From the NCBI RefSeq assembly GCF_000025305.1, contig NC_013740.1:744001-808000 (forward strand): a stretch of 64,000 nucleotides of DNA. The letters are read 5' to 3'. The notes under the pieces are model-generated. The model did no database searches. It saw nothing but the letters and a program-made list of their open reading frames with translations, and was not told where the DNA came from. A program made the translations under genes and the position numbers. Source of the stretch: Acidaminococcus fermentans DSM 20731. Lineage in GTDB: Bacteria; Bacillota; Negativicutes; Acidaminococcales; Acidaminococcaceae. This document shows, one piece after another, positions 1-8,743 of this stretch (position 1 is its first letter; each line of letters opens with the position of its first letter).

Positions 1-90
1 GAACCGGAACGGATCCTGGTGGTGGATGCCCTCCGGGAACCGGAAGTGGTTACGGAGGAGATCATCTGCAGCCTGGAAAGATTTGTGTGA
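1..90 (+). CDS. tmk: thymidylate kinase, C-terminal end (partial)
   Basis: The window opens inside a reading frame (frame 1) that ends with TGA at 88-90, giving 29 residues that include ILVVDALREPEVV and end SLERFV. A terminal pattern of the type 'I-x-V-D-A-x-x-x-P-E-x-V' is typical of thymidylate kinases, and tmk lying just upstream of holB is common in Firmicutes. Thymidylate kinase makes dTDP from dTMP. Only the tail is visible and the kinase core is outside the window, so the name rests on the tail pattern and the neighbour. Confidence 0.6.
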   Translation, partial: EPERILVVDALREPEVVTEEIICSLERFV

Positions 91-115
91 CCGGCAGGAG
101 AAGAAAGAGAACACC

Positions 116-1153
116 ATGTGGGAATCCATCATCGGACATGAAACCAACAAAATCTTTCTGAAAAACATGCTTACAGGGGAGCGACAGACGCCTTCCCTGC
201 TGTTCTGCGGGCCGGAAGGCATCGGCAAGAAAAAAATGGCCAGAGCCTTTGCCCGGAGTTTCCTGTGTCTGGAAGACCCTCTGGTTCCCTGTCACTGCCG
301 GAGCTGCCAGGCCATGGATAACGGCAGCCATCAGGATTTCATCCAGGTGGAGCCCGGAGGCAAAAGCCGGACCATCGGGGTGGATGCCATCCATCAGCTG
401 GCGGCCAGTGCCGCCTTGGGGCCGGTGCTGTCTCCCTTCAAAGTGTGTCTCATCGATGAGGCCCATACCATGCGGGAAGAGGCCCAGAACAGTCTGCTGA
501 AGCTGCTGGAGGAGCCGCCGGATTACTGGCTGTTCATCCTGGTGGCGGATGACCGGGAAAAGCTGCTGCCCACCATCCGGTCCCGGGTGATGGAACTGCG
601 GTTCGATCCGCTGTCCATGGAGGATACGGAACGGGTGCTGGAAACCATCCGGCTGCAGGAAAACGACCGGCCGGAAAGCCTGAAAGATGCGGAACTCTCC
701 CAGGCGGAGGCCCGGTGGCGTGAGCAGCTGCCCATTCTGGCCCGGCTGGCCGGCGGATCGGCAGGCAAGGCCCTGGAGTGGTTCCGGCTGGATGCCCTGA
801 CCCTCCGGGAAGAAATCCTGGACCTTGTGGAACAGGCCGGCCGGGAGGATATCCTGGTCTATGCGGACGGGCTGCCCTGGATGCTGAAAAACGACCGGCA
901 GGAGAGTCTGGTACTGATGGAACTGCTGCTGCTCCTGTTCCGGGACGGCCTGATCCTGGAAACCGGACTGTCCCAGCCTTTATACAATGAGGATCTGCGC
1001 CAGCGGCTGGCCATGTGCTTTGCCGGCTGGACGGAAGGGATGCTCCGGAAGGGCCTGGAGCTGGAAGAAAAATGCCGCCGGGCCATCGCTTCGTTCGTAA
1101 CCCGCCGGATGGCGGTGGAGGCGCTGGCCCTGGAAATCCATCAAATGCTGTAA
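116..1153 (+). CDS. holB: DNA polymerase III subunit delta' (clamp loader)
   Basis: A 345-residue AAA+ protein of the clamp-loader family, which helps load the beta clamp on DNA. A P-loop (CGPEGIGKKK) lies near residues 31-40, followed by a four-Cys zinc module (C-x7-C-x-C-x2-C). The Walker B region reads CLIDEAH, then SLLKLLEEPP, and the sensor region has TIRSRV where many relatives have SRC. ATG at 116 is chosen because AGGAG at 96-100 precedes it and the protein then begins MWESIIGHE like other delta' subunits. An upstream in-frame ATG at 26 lies inside the tmk tail. It is the second gene of a tmk-holB-ricT run. Confidence 0.9.
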   Translation: MWESIIGHETNKIFLKNMLTGERQTPSLLFCGPEGIGKKKMARAFARSFLCLEDPLVPCHCRSCQAMDNGSHQDFIQVEPGGKSRTIGVDAIHQLAASAALGPVLSPFKVCLIDEAHTMREEAQNSLLKLLEEPPDYWLFILVADDREKLLPTIRSRVMELRFDPLSMEDTERVLETIRLQENDRPESLKDAELSQAEARWREQLPILARLAGGSAGKALEWFRLDALTLREEILDLVEQAGREDILVYADGLPWMLKNDRQESLVLMELLLLLFRDGLILETGLSQPLYNEDLRQRLAMCFAGWTEGMLRKGLELEEKCRRAIASFVTRRMAVEALALEIHQML

Positions 1154-1168
1154 AAAGGAGATAAATCA

Positions 1169-2011
1169 TTGGTTACCATCGTAGGAATCCGGTTCAAACG
1201 GGCCGGTAAAATCTATTATTTTTCCCCGGGAAAGTACGACCTGGAAAAGGGCGACCATGCCATTGTGGAAACGGCCCGGGGCATTGAATACGGGGAAGTG
1301 GTGATTCCCCGGCAGGAAGTGGAGGAAAGCCAGATCGTTTCTCCGCTGAAAACGGTGATCCGCAAAGCCAACGAGGCCGATGCCCGGAAGGTGGAGGAAA
1401 ATCACCGGAAGGAAAAAGAAGCCTTTGTGATCTGCGAAAAGAAAATCGCCGCCCGGAAGCTGGATATGCACCTGGTCAATGTGGAATACACCTTTGACGT
1501 GGGCAAGATCATCTTTTACTTTACCGCCGACGGACGGATCGATTTCCGGGAACTGGTGAAAGACCTGGCTGCCGTATTCCGTACCCGGATCGAGCTGCGC
1601 CAGATCGGGGTACGGGATGAAGCCAAGATGCTGGGGGGCATCGGCTGCTGCGGCCGGCCTCTGTGCTGCTCCACCTTCCTGGGGGATTTCGAACCGGTGT
1701 CCATCAAAATGGCCAAGGAACAGAACCTGTCCCTGAATCCCACCAAGATTTCCGGGATCTGCGGCCGGCTGTTGTGCTGTCTGAAATATGAAAGCGACAT
1801 GTACTGCGGAAAATGCTGCAAAAAGCGGGAAAAGAAGAAAGAACAGAACCTGGTGCCCCGGCCGGGGATGAAAGTGGTGACCCCCAGCGGGGAGGGGATG
1901 GTCATGACCATCAGCCGCCGGGAACAGACGGTGACGGTGGAATTGTCCCCCGGGAACCGGGTGGTGGTCTCCTGGGATGAGATCGTGGAATCCGCCCGGA
2001 CGGAGAAATAA
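1169..2011 (+). CDS. ricT: PSP1-domain protein RicT (YaaT family)
   Basis: This 280-residue protein starts at TTG with AAAGGAG directly upstream (1154-1160). The PSP1 core is followed by Cys-rich motifs: GIGCCGRPLCC at about 158-168, GICGRLLCC near 198, and YCGKCC near 214. In Bacillus subtilis RicT belongs to the RicAFT complex, which binds iron-sulfur clusters and helps RNase Y in mRNA maturation. That role is family knowledge; the Cys pattern is what is seen here. The gene follows holB after 15 bp and its stop shares one base with the next start, so co-transcription is likely. Confidence 0.88.
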   Translation: MVTIVGIRFKRAGKIYYFSPGKYDLEKGDHAIVETARGIEYGEVVIPRQEVEESQIVSPLKTVIRKANEADARKVEENHRKEKEAFVICEKKIAARKLDMHLVNVEYTFDVGKIIFYFTADGRIDFRELVKDLAAVFRTRIELRQIGVRDEAKMLGGIGCCGRPLCCSTFLGDFEPVSIKMAKEQNLSLNPTKISGICGRLLCCLKYESDMYCGKCCKKREKKKEQNLVPRPGMKVVTPSGEGMVMTISRREQTVTVELSPGNRVVVSWDEIVESARTEK

Positions 2012-2745
2012 TGGAAACCACGGAACGGCTGGACTGCCTGCCGGACGGCAGGACGAAAATCTGGCAGGACAGCCGGGAATTCTGTTTCACCACGGATGCG
2101 GTGTTCCTGGCGGCGTTCCCTCATCTGGTGCGGAAGGCGAAGGTGCTGGAACTGGGCTGCGGCACCGGCGCCGTGAGCCTGCTGCTGGCCAACCGGGGGG
2201 CGGAAAAGGTGCTGGGGGTGGATGTGAATCCCCATGTGGTGGAATTGTTCCAGCGGAGCATCCGGGACAACCATCTGGAAGACCGGGTGGAAGGAAGGGT
2301 CTGTGACCTGCGGGATTTCCGGGACGGTCTGCCCTGCGATGCCCTGGACCTGGTGGCGGCCAATCCCCCTTACCGGATCGGAGGACGGCGCCGGCAGGTG
2401 GGGCAGGCGGCCTGTCATGAAGTGGGCACCACCCTGGAGGATTTCTTCTCCGCGGCAGCCTGGTCCCTGAAAACCCGGGGACGGTTCGCCCTGGTCCAGC
2501 TGCCGGAACGGTTCACCGATGCGGTGAAGCTGGGGATCCGGTATCAACTGGAACTGAAACGGCTCCAGTGGGTCCACGCCTATGTGGACCGGCCGGCCTG
2601 GATCTTCCTGGCAGAATTCGTCAAGGGAGGAAAACCGGGACTGGAAGTGCTGCCGCCTTTGTGCATGTACAATCCGGACGGTTCCTTCAGCCGGGAAACC
2701 CTGGCCTATTATGCGTTGAAAGGGGACGAAACCCATGGAAAATAA
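2011..2745 (+). CDS. tRNA1(Val) (adenine-N6)-methyltransferase-like protein
   Basis: A 244-residue class I SAM-dependent methyltransferase. Motif I ELGCGTGAV lies near residues 46-54 and the catalytic NPPY signature near 118-121, which marks N6-adenine (or N-) methyltransferases. Length and position match the YfiC/TrmN6-like proteins usually found between ricT and rsmI in Firmicutes, which methylate tRNA1(Val) in E. coli. ATG overlaps the ricT stop by one base, and the gene overlaps rsmI by 11 bp, so translation is probably coupled. The exact RNA substrate cannot be read from sequence. Confidence 0.82.
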   Translation: METTERLDCLPDGRTKIWQDSREFCFTTDAVFLAAFPHLVRKAKVLELGCGTGAVSLLLANRGAEKVLGVDVNPHVVELFQRSIRDNHLEDRVEGRVCDLRDFRDGLPCDALDLVAANPPYRIGGRRRQVGQAACHEVGTTLEDFFSAAAWSLKTRGRFALVQLPERFTDAVKLGIRYQLELKRLQWVHAYVDRPAWIFLAEFVKGGKPGLEVLPPLCMYNPDGSFSRETLAYYALKGDETHGK

Positions 2746-3565
2746 AAAAGGGACCCTGTACCTGTGCGCCACCCCCATCGGCAACCTGGAGGACATGACG
2801 CCCCGGGCGGTGCGGGTGCTCCGGGAAGCGGACCTGATCGCCGCGGAAGACACCCGGCATACCCGGCAGCTGCTGACCCATTTCGGAATCCACGGTCAGC
2901 TGATCAGCTATCATGAACACAACAAGGAAAAACAGGGGCCGGTGCTCCTGGCGGCCCTGGAAGAAGGGAAGGATATCGCCCTGGTCACCGATGCGGGATT
3001 TCCCGGGATTTCCGATCCGGGGGAAATGATCGCCCAACAGGCCATTGCCGCCGGACTGCCGGTGGTGCCGGTGCCCGGAGCCAATGCCTGTCTCACGGCC
3101 CTGGTGGCATCAGGGCTGCCCAGTACCCCGTTCTTTTTCGGGGCCTTCCTGCCCAAAAGCCGGAAAAACCGGAAAGAGAAACTGGAAGAATGGAAGAACA
3201 TCCCGGCTACCCTGGTGCTCTATGAAGCACCCCACCGGATCCTGGATGTGCTCCAGGATATGGAAGAAGTGTGGGGGGACCGGAAAATGACCCTGGGGCG
3301 GGAGCTGACCAAGCTCCATGAGGAATTTTTCCGGGGAACCATTTCCACCTGCCGGCAGCATCTGCTGGAAAATCCGCCCCGGGGAGAATTTGTCCTGGTG
3401 GTGGAGCAGGGGACGGTGGAAAAACAGGAACCCCAGGGGGATCCCCTGGATGCGGTAAAGGACCTGATGGCCCGGGGCACGGACAAAAAAGAGGCCCTGG
3501 CCCAGGTGGCCAAAGCCTACAAAGTGCCCAAACGGGAGCTCTACAACCGTCTGGTGCGGGAATGA
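2735..3565 (+). CDS. rsmI: 16S rRNA (cytidine1402-2'-O)-methyltransferase
   Basis: A 276-residue tetrapyrrole-methylase-fold protein. It begins with the RsmI signature LYLCATPIGNLEDMT (residues 7-21) and continues with AEDTRHT and the glycine-rich TDAGFPGISDPG loop. RsmI adds the 2'-O-methyl group at C1402 of 16S rRNA in the ribosomal P site. The C-terminal part KKEALAQVAKAYKVPKRELY is the helical tail usual for the family. It is the last gene of the run from tmk; a strong hairpin lies five bases after its stop. Confidence 0.93.
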   Translation: MENKKGTLYLCATPIGNLEDMTPRAVRVLREADLIAAEDTRHTRQLLTHFGIHGQLISYHEHNKEKQGPVLLAALEEGKDIALVTDAGFPGISDPGEMIAQQAIAAGLPVVPVPGANACLTALVASGLPSTPFFFGAFLPKSRKNRKEKLEEWKNIPATLVLYEAPHRILDVLQDMEEVWGDRKMTLGRELTKLHEEFFRGTISTCRQHLLENPPRGEFVLVVEQGTVEKQEPQGDPLDAVKDLMARGTDKKEALAQVAKAYKVPKRELYNRLVRE

Positions 3566-3569
3566 AAAA

Positions 3570-3600
3570 GGGGGTGCTGCACGGATTGTGCAGCATCCCC
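3570..3600. terminator. hairpin between convergent rsmI and lysR
   Basis: GGGGGTGCTGCAC (3570-3582) pairs with GTGCAGCATCCCC (3588-3600), a 13-bp stem with one G-U pair and a 5-nt loop. Read on the minus strand it is followed by a run of five T (3569-3565), so it is a good intrinsic terminator for the leftward lysR transcript. The plus-strand side lacks a T-tract. Confidence 0.7.
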
Positions 3601-3605
3601 GTCAA

Positions 3606-3796
3606 CGGTCAGCGGCCAAAGGAAGCCAGCAAAGCTGGCTTTGAACAAGGGCTATGTAAACCGTTCCTGTAGGGGCGGCAGGCCCGGCCGCCCGCCAAAT
3701 CAGCAGTTGACCATGTGCTATGCGGGGCAACCGGCCTGCGCCCCCTACAGTTTATCCTGTTTAAAATCAATTGGCAAAATTGATTTCCATCGGCTC
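3606..3796 (+). repeat. repeat family A, copy A1
   Basis: An imperfect palindrome of 80 bp (3669-3748) starts GTAGGGGCGGCAGGCC and ends GCCTGCGCCCCCTAC. It sits in a conserved flank: GGAAGCCAGCAAAGCTGGC upstream and AAAATCAATTGGCAAAATTG downstream. The same core with the same flanks recurs at 6019-6096, 35291-35370, 48858-48937 and, more diverged, 58558-58637. There is no coding capacity. It fills the 236-bp gap between rsmI and lysR. Confidence 0.85.
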
Positions 3797-3801
3797 CTTT
3801 C

Positions 3802-4689
3802 TTATCCCATCAGCTCCCGGCAGACCGCCCGGATTTCCGGGGCAAAGATGCTGTCCCGGGGCCAGATGAAATCAAAAGGATGCACCATGGAAAAATCTTT
3901 CAGAGGCAGCAGCCGGACCCATCCGGCTGCTGCCTCTTTTTCCACGGCGATCCGGTACAGGAAGGTGATCCCGCAGTCTTCCACCAGCAGCTGAATCAGG
4001 GCGTGCATATTGCCCACCTGGATCCGGTGGGCGAACTGGTCCAGGGTGATCCCCTGAAGGGCCAGGTTCCGTTCCAGGATATTCCGGGTGCCGGAGCCCG
4101 GTTCCCGGACCAGCAGCCGTTCTCCCAGAAGATCCCGGCACAGCCGGGGCTCCCGGGAAAACGGGTGCCGGGCGGCGCAGACCGGAACAAAGGGTTCCAG
4201 CCGGAACAGCAGATGATCATAGGAATCCGGGGGGTAGTATCCTTCCACCAGGGCGAAATCCAGTTTCCCCTGGTCCAGCTGCTGGAGCAGTTCCCGGGTG
4301 TTGCCGAAGATCAGGGTCAGTTCCACATCCGGATGGGCCTTCAGATACCGGGCAGCCGGACGGGCAATGCCGTATTCCCCAATGGTCATGGTCACGCCGA
4401 AGGTCAGCTGCCGGGTCCCCCTCTGGCAGGCTTCCATCTTCCGGGCCAGCAGGGCCTCATCGGTCTGGAGCAGCCGGGCATAAGCGGCCAGGGTCCTGCC
4501 GGCAGGGGTCAGTTCCAGCGTCCGGCCCCGGTGGCTGAAAAGGGGCAGGCCGTATTTCTTTTCCAGCCCATGGATATGATGGGAAACGGCAGGCTGGGTC
4601 AGGAACAGTTTCCGGGCCGCCTGGGTGAAGTTCATGGTTTCACAGACCGTAAGAAAAGTACGCAGCTGGGTATCCATTGGATCCTCCAT
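3802..4689 (-). CDS. LysR-family transcriptional regulator
   Basis: A 295-residue LysR-type regulator. The N-terminal winged helix-turn-helix (FTQAARKLFLTQPAVSHHI, about residues 21-40) is followed by a two-lobed periplasmic-binding-like effector domain. ATG at 4689 is used; a second ATG four codons in (4677) is equally possible. The gene diverges from the yeiH-type transporter gene at 4789 across a 99-bp region, and this LysR/YeiH arrangement is common, so it probably controls that gene in response to an unknown ligand. Confidence 0.88.
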   Translation of the reverse strand: MEDPMDTQLRTFLTVCETMNFTQAARKLFLTQPAVSHHIHGLEKKYGLPLFSHRGRTLELTPAGRTLAAYARLLQTDEALLARKMEACQRGTRQLTFGVTMTIGEYGIARPAARYLKAHPDVELTLIFGNTRELLQQLDQGKLDFALVEGYYPPDSYDHLLFRLEPFVPVCAARHPFSREPRLCRDLLGERLLVREPGSGTRNILERNLALQGITLDQFAHRIQVGNMHALIQLLVEDCGITFLYRIAVEKEAAAGWVRLLPLKDFSMVHPFDFIWPRDSIFAPEIRAVCRELMG

Positions 4690-4752
4690 AATGATATTTT
4701 ATGGAATTATTATAAACCATAATTTTCTCTTTTCAAAGATACCGTCTATAAT
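4688..4752. promoter_or_regulatory. divergent lysR/yeiH control region
   Basis: ATAAT (4688-4692) and ATTAT (4706-4710) form an interrupted inverted repeat of the size expected for a LysR-type site. A TATAAT at 4747-4752, 36 bp before the yeiH start, is a good -10 for the rightward gene; its -35 (TTTCTC, 4725-4730) is weak, which would suit an activator-dependent promoter. Regulation is inferred from layout. Confidence 0.5.
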
Positions 4753-4788
4753 ACAACAGGATGAATTACCTGAAGGAGGAATCGGAAC

Positions 4789-5808
4789 ATGGAAAAACGA
4801 GGAAAAGGAATCCTGTCATGTCTGGCCATTGCCCTGCCGGCCTGGCTGCTGGGACAGCAGTTCCCGGTGGTGGGAGGGGCTGTCATCGCCATTCTGCTGG
4901 GGATGGTCATTACCCTGGTATGGAAGGACAAGGGGGCGGCGGCGCCGGGAATCCAGTGGACCAGTAAGATCGTGCTCCAGGCAGCGGTGGTGTTCCTGGG
5001 GTTCGGACTGGATCTCCATATGGTGGCAGCTACCGGGAAACAGTCCCTGCCCATTATCCTGTCCACCATCACCACCTCTCTGGTGCTGTCCTATGTACTC
5101 CACCGGCTGATGGCCATTCCCACGAAGATTTCCACCCTGGTGGGGGTGGGCTCCTCCATCTGCGGAGGGTCCGCCATTGCAGCAGCGGCACCGGCCATCC
5201 GGGCGGACGATGAGGAAGTGGCCCAGGCCATTTCCGTCATCTTTTTCTTCAATGTGCTGGCAGCCGTCCTGTTCCCCCTTTTGGGGACGGCCCTGGGATT
5301 CAGCACCGTCAGCGGAGAAGGTTTCGGGATCTTTGCAGGTACAGCGGTGAATGATACCTCGTCCGTGACGGCGGCTGCTGCCACCTGGGACAGCATGTGG
5401 AACCTGGGGACCGCCACCCTGGACAAGGCGGTTACGGTCAAACTCACCCGGACTCTGGCCATTATCCCCATTACCCTGGGGCTGTCCCTCCATTACGGGA
5501 AGAAAGAGGCGGCGGCCGGGAAAAAGTTCCGTCTGGCCCAGGCTGTGCCTGTGTTTGTGCTGTATTTTGTCCTGGCGTCCCTGGCCACCACCCTGGCTCT
5601 CCAGATGGGCATTTCGGCCACCCTGTTTGCTCCCATGAAGACCCTGAGCAAGTTTCTTATCGTCATGGCCATGGCAGCCATCGGACTGAACAGCAACATT
5701 GTGAAACTGATCCGCACCGGCGGCAAACCCATCCTGCTGGGTGGCTGCTGCTGGATCGGCATCACCGTGGTGAGCCTGGTGCTCCAGAAGACGCTGGGGC
5801 TGTGGTGA
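4789..5808 (+). CDS. YeiH/UPF0324 family putative anion exporter
   Basis: A 339-residue protein with about ten hydrophobic segments. It shows the family motifs [16 protein letters not shown] (about residues 117-132) and [13 protein letters not shown] (about 184-196). Members are annotated as putative sulfate or sulfonate exporters, but the substrate is not settled for most. ATG 4789 follows GAAGGAGG with normal spacing. Its divergent LysR neighbour is the likely regulator. A GGGGGTGTGAAA/TTTCACACCCCC hairpin lies just after the stop. Confidence 0.85.
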   Translation: MEKRGKGILSCLAIALPAWLLGQQFPVVGGAVIAILLGMVITLVWKDKGAAAPGIQWTSKIVLQAAVVFLGFGLDLHMVAATGKQSLPIILSTITTSLVLSYVLHRLMAIPTKISTLVGVGSSICGGSAIAAAAPAIRADDEEVAQAISVIFFFNVLAAVLFPLLGTALGFSTVSGEGFGIFAGTAVNDTSSVTAAAATWDSMWNLGTATLDKAVTVKLTRTLAIIPITLGLSLHYGKKEAAAGKKFRLAQAVPVFVLYFVLASLATTLALQMGISATLFAPMKTLSKFLIVMAMAAIGLNSNIVKLIRTGGKPILLGGCCWIGITVVSLVLQKTLGLW

Positions 5809-5812
5809 GAGG

Positions 5813-5982
5813 GGGGGTGTGAAAAAATAGCTTTCACACCCCCTGTCAACGGCCAAAGGAAGGCGCTGTGAAAAAATCATCCACAGCGCCTTTATTTCGC
5901 TTGCGTCAGCTGGCTTCCATCGGCTAGTGACTAGAGACTAGTGACTAGTGACGGGGTGTGAAAAAGCATTTTTTCACACCCC
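5813..5982 (+). terminator. two TGTGAAA-type hairpins after yeiH
   Basis: GGGGGTGTGAAA (5813-5824) pairs with TTTCACACCCCC (5832-5843). A second hairpin pairs GGGGTGTGAAAAA (5953-5965) with TTTTTCACACCCC (5970-5982). Between them lie a further hairpin around GGCGCTGTGAAAA and a run of CTAGTGACTAGAGAC-like words. The same hairpin type recurs at 58512-58543 and, imperfectly, at 35454-35480. The stems are strong but only some have T-tracts. Confidence 0.6.
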
Positions 5983-5988
5983 CTTTGA

Positions 5989-6150
5989 ATAACGGCAACC
6001 GTTCTATAAATTGTTTCCGTGGGGCGGCAGGCCCGGCCGCCCGCCAAATCAGCAGTTGACCATGTGTTTTGCGGGGCAACCGGCCTGCGCCCCTACGGTT
6101 TATGCTGTTTCAAAATCAATTTGCAAAAATTGATTTCCATCGGCTGCTGA
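5989..6150 (+). repeat. repeat family A, copy A2
   Basis: The core at 6019-6096 runs from GTGGGGCGGCAGGCCC to CCTGCGCCCCTAC. It is preceded by AACGGCAACCGTTCTATAAATTG and followed by CAAAATCAATTTGCAAAAATTG, matching copies A1, A3 and A4. With the hairpins above, it fills the 435-bp gap between the yeiH-type gene and the MATE gene; no ORF of interest lies here. Confidence 0.85.
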
Positions 6151-6243
6151 CAAGTTGACCGTTGACAGCCCCTTTTGCTTGACTCTCCAACCGTTATAGG
6201 GTTTACTGTATAGGTGAATCTTGTTGCGGAGGAGAGTCTTTTT

Positions 6244-7584
6244 ATGCAAATCGATGCCACCCGGGGCAGTATAGGGGAGACCATGGGGAAATTTGCCCTG
6301 CCTTATCTTTTTTCGTATTTTCTGCAGACCCTGTATGGGATGGCGGATCTGTTCATCATCGGCCAGTTCGAAGGGGCGGCCAGCATTACCGCCGTATCCA
6401 TCGGCAGCCAGGTGATGCATATGGTGACGGTGATGCTGGTGGGCCTGGCCATGGGGACCACCGTGTCCATTGCCCAGGCAGTGGGCGGCGGCAAACGGGA
6501 ACAGACCGCCTGGATTACCGGGAACACGGTGACTTTTTTCCTGGGATCCAGTATGGTCCTGGCGGCGGGGCTCACCTTCCTGGTCCATCCGCTGGCTGCG
6601 CTGATGCATACCCCGGCGGAAGCCGTTCCCGGCACGGTGGAGTACCTGACCCTCTGTTTCCTGGGGATCCCCTTCATCACCGCCTACAACATCATCAGTG
6701 CCATTTTCCGGGGCCTGGGGAATTCCCGGAGTCCCATGGTGTTCATTGCCATTGCCTGCGCCGCCAATATTTTGCTGGACTGCCTCTTTATGGGGGTCTT
6801 CCATATGGGGCCGGCAGGGGCTGCCCTGGGGACCACCCTGTCCCAGGCCATCAGTGTGGCCATCTCACTTTTTATGATCCGCCGGTACCGGCTGGGGATC
6901 ACGCTGGCCAGGGAACAACTGAGACCCCGCTGGGAAGTGATCCGGAAGCTGCTGCGGATCGGGGTGCCCATCGCTCTCCAGGATGGATTCATCCAGGTGG
7001 CCTTCCTGGTGATCACCGTCATCGCCAATGAACGGGGAATTACCGACGCGGCGGCGGTGGGCATCGTGGAAAAGATCATCAGTTTCATCTTCCTTGTGCC
7101 CTCCTCTCTTTTGAGCACCGTATCCGCCCTGGGTGCCCAGAACATCGGGGCCCATCAGCCGGAGCGGGCCCGGGCCATCCTGGAAACGGCCCTGAAGACC
7201 GCCCTGGGGTTCGGGGTCCTGATGATCCTGCTGATGCAGCCGGCAGCACCGGCCTTTGTGGGGACCTTTACTTCGGATTCCGCCGTCATCAGCGCCGGAG
7301 CTCCGTACCTTCGGGGATATATCGTGGATGTGCTCTTTGCCGGAGTCCATTTCAGTTTCAGCGGTTATTTCTGCGCCTGGGGCCGGTCGGAATTTTCCTT
7401 TATCCACAATGTGATTTCCATTGTCCTGGCCCGGATCCCCCTGGTCTACGCAGCCAGCAAAGCGTTCCCGTATACCCTGCTGCCCATGGGCCTGGCCACC
7501 GCCTGCGGCTCCCTGGTTTCCGTACTCATCTGTATGGGGCTGTTTCGGAAGCTGAGACGGAAAAACGCCTGCACCATGCTATAA
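6244..7584 (+). CDS. MATE-family efflux transporter
   Basis: A 446-residue, roughly 12-TM protein of the MATE/DinF-NorM family (cation-coupled export of drugs or metabolites). It begins MQIDATRGSIGETMGKFALP and contains the two homologous halves usual for the family, each with a G-x-A-x-G-T loop (for example GPAGAALGTTLSQA). ATG 6244 is preferred because GGAGGAGAG at 6228-6236 sits 7 bp before it; an in-frame GTG at 6214 has no such site. It stands alone between a repeat element and the HD gene. Confidence 0.85.
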   Translation: MQIDATRGSIGETMGKFALPYLFSYFLQTLYGMADLFIIGQFEGAASITAVSIGSQVMHMVTVMLVGLAMGTTVSIAQAVGGGKREQTAWITGNTVTFFLGSSMVLAAGLTFLVHPLAALMHTPAEAVPGTVEYLTLCFLGIPFITAYNIISAIFRGLGNSRSPMVFIAIACAANILLDCLFMGVFHMGPAGAALGTTLSQAISVAISLFMIRRYRLGITLAREQLRPRWEVIRKLLRIGVPIALQDGFIQVAFLVITVIANERGITDAAAVGIVEKIISFIFLVPSSLLSTVSALGAQNIGAHQPERARAILETALKTALGFGVLMILLMQPAAPAFVGTFTSDSAVISAGAPYLRGYIVDVLFAGVHFSFSGYFCAWGRSEFSFIHNVISIVLARIPLVYAASKAFPYTLLPMGLATACGSLVSVLICMGLFRKLRRKNACTML

Positions 7585-7630
7585 TAGAATCCACAGCCAA
7601 TGAAAACAAAACAGGAGGCAATGAAATACA

Positions 7631-8224
7631 ATGCATGAGGATGCACGTTTTGCCAAACAGGTCCGGTTCATCCTGGAACTGGACAAGGAAAAGACCATTC
7701 TCCGCCAGACCCATCTCATCGGGTACCGGCGGCAGGAAAATGATGCGGAACACGCCTGGCACATGGCGGTGATGGCCTGTCTATTGAAGGAATATGCCAA
7801 CGAGCCCTTTGACCTGGCCAGGACCCTTTTGATGATCCTCCTCCATGATGTGGTGGAAATCGATGCGGGAGATACCTTTGCCTATGATCCGGAAGCGGTG
7901 AAGACCCAGCGGGAACGGGAGAAAAAGGCGGCGGAGCGGATCTTTGGCCTGCTGCCGGAGGACCAGGCCCGGGAGTTCCGGGGGCTGTTCGAAGAATTTG
8001 AACAGGGGGACACCCCGGAAGCCCGGTATGCCCATGCCATGGACAATTTCCAGCCCATCCTGCTGAACGATGCCAATGACGGAAAGGACTGGCGGCTCCA
8101 CCAGGTCCGCTGGCAGCAGGTGGAAAAGCGAAATGCCCGGACCCACGAAGGCAGTGAAAAGATCGGCCAGGCCGTCCAGGCCATCATTGAGCGGAATGTG
8201 GAGAAGGGGAACCTGAAGCCGTAA
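7631..8224 (+). CDS. HD-domain phosphohydrolase (YfbR/HDDC2-like)
   Basis: A 197-residue HD-superfamily protein. The metal ligands appear as H in NDAEHAWH, the HD pair in LLHDVVEIDAGDT, and a later D in HAMDNFQPIL. This pattern fits the YfbR/HDDC2 branch, whose studied members are metal-dependent 5'-deoxynucleotidases; the substrate of this one is inferred only by family. An AGGAGGCAATG box lies upstream. It follows the MATE gene by 46 bp and is separated from bcp by a fresh promoter-like TATAAT at 8244-8249. Confidence 0.8.
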   Translation: MHEDARFAKQVRFILELDKEKTILRQTHLIGYRRQENDAEHAWHMAVMACLLKEYANEPFDLARTLLMILLHDVVEIDAGDTFAYDPEAVKTQREREKKAAERIFGLLPEDQAREFRGLFEEFEQGDTPEARYAHAMDNFQPILLNDANDGKDWRLHQVRWQQVEKRNARTHEGSEKIGQAVQAIIERNVEKGNLKP

Positions 8225-8287
8225 CGGGGAGGGGATCCTGTGTTATAATAACGGCAGGATCAACATTTTTTTTCAAGGAGGCGTACC

Positions 8288-8743
8288 ATGCTGGAAATTG
8301 GAACGGCGGCACCGGATTTCACCCTGCCGGATCAAAATGGGGAAATGCATTCTTTGTCAGACTATCGGGGACGGAAAGTGGTCCTGTATTTTTATCCCCG
8401 GGACAATACGCCCGGCTGCACCAAACAGGCCTGTGCCTTTGGAGACCTGTATCCCCAGTTCCAGGAAAAGGGAGCTGTGGTGCTGGGCGTCAGCAAGGAT
8501 TCCGTGGCATCCCACAAAAAATTCGAAGAAAAATACGGGCTGCCCTTTCCCCTGCTTTCCGATCCGGAAAAAACAGTGCTCCAGGCCTATGATGTGTGGA
8601 AAGAAAAGAAACTGTACGGGAAAGTATCCATGGGTGTGGTCCGCAGTACCTATCTCATCGATGAACAGGGGATCATCGTCAAAGCCCTGGGGAAAGTGAA
8701 ACCGGCGGAAAATCCCGCCCAGATGCTGGAGGAACTGGGATGA
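8288..8743 (+). CDS. bcp: thioredoxin-dependent thiol peroxidase (Bcp/PrxQ)
   Basis: A 151-residue peroxiredoxin that reduces hydroperoxides using thioredoxin. The active-site segment [14 protein letters not shown] has both the peroxidatic Cys44 and the nearby Cys49 typical of the PrxQ/Bcp class. AAGGAGG lies 6 bp before the ATG, and a TATAAT is present at 8244-8249. The stop overlaps the yaaA start (ATGA), so the two peroxide-stress genes are likely one transcript. Confidence 0.94.
   Translation: MLEIGTAAPDFTLPDQNGEMHSLSDYRGRKVVLYFYPRDNTPGCTKQACAFGDLYPQFQEKGAVVLGVSKDSVASHKKFEEKYGLPFPLLSDPEKTVLQAYDVWKEKKLYGKVSMGVVRSTYLIDEQGIIVKALGKVKPAENPAQMLEELG

Noticed and set aside
3641-3994. 117-codon plus-strand frame after rsmI
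   Set aside because: It crosses repeat A and the antisense of lysR; no domain or ribosome site.
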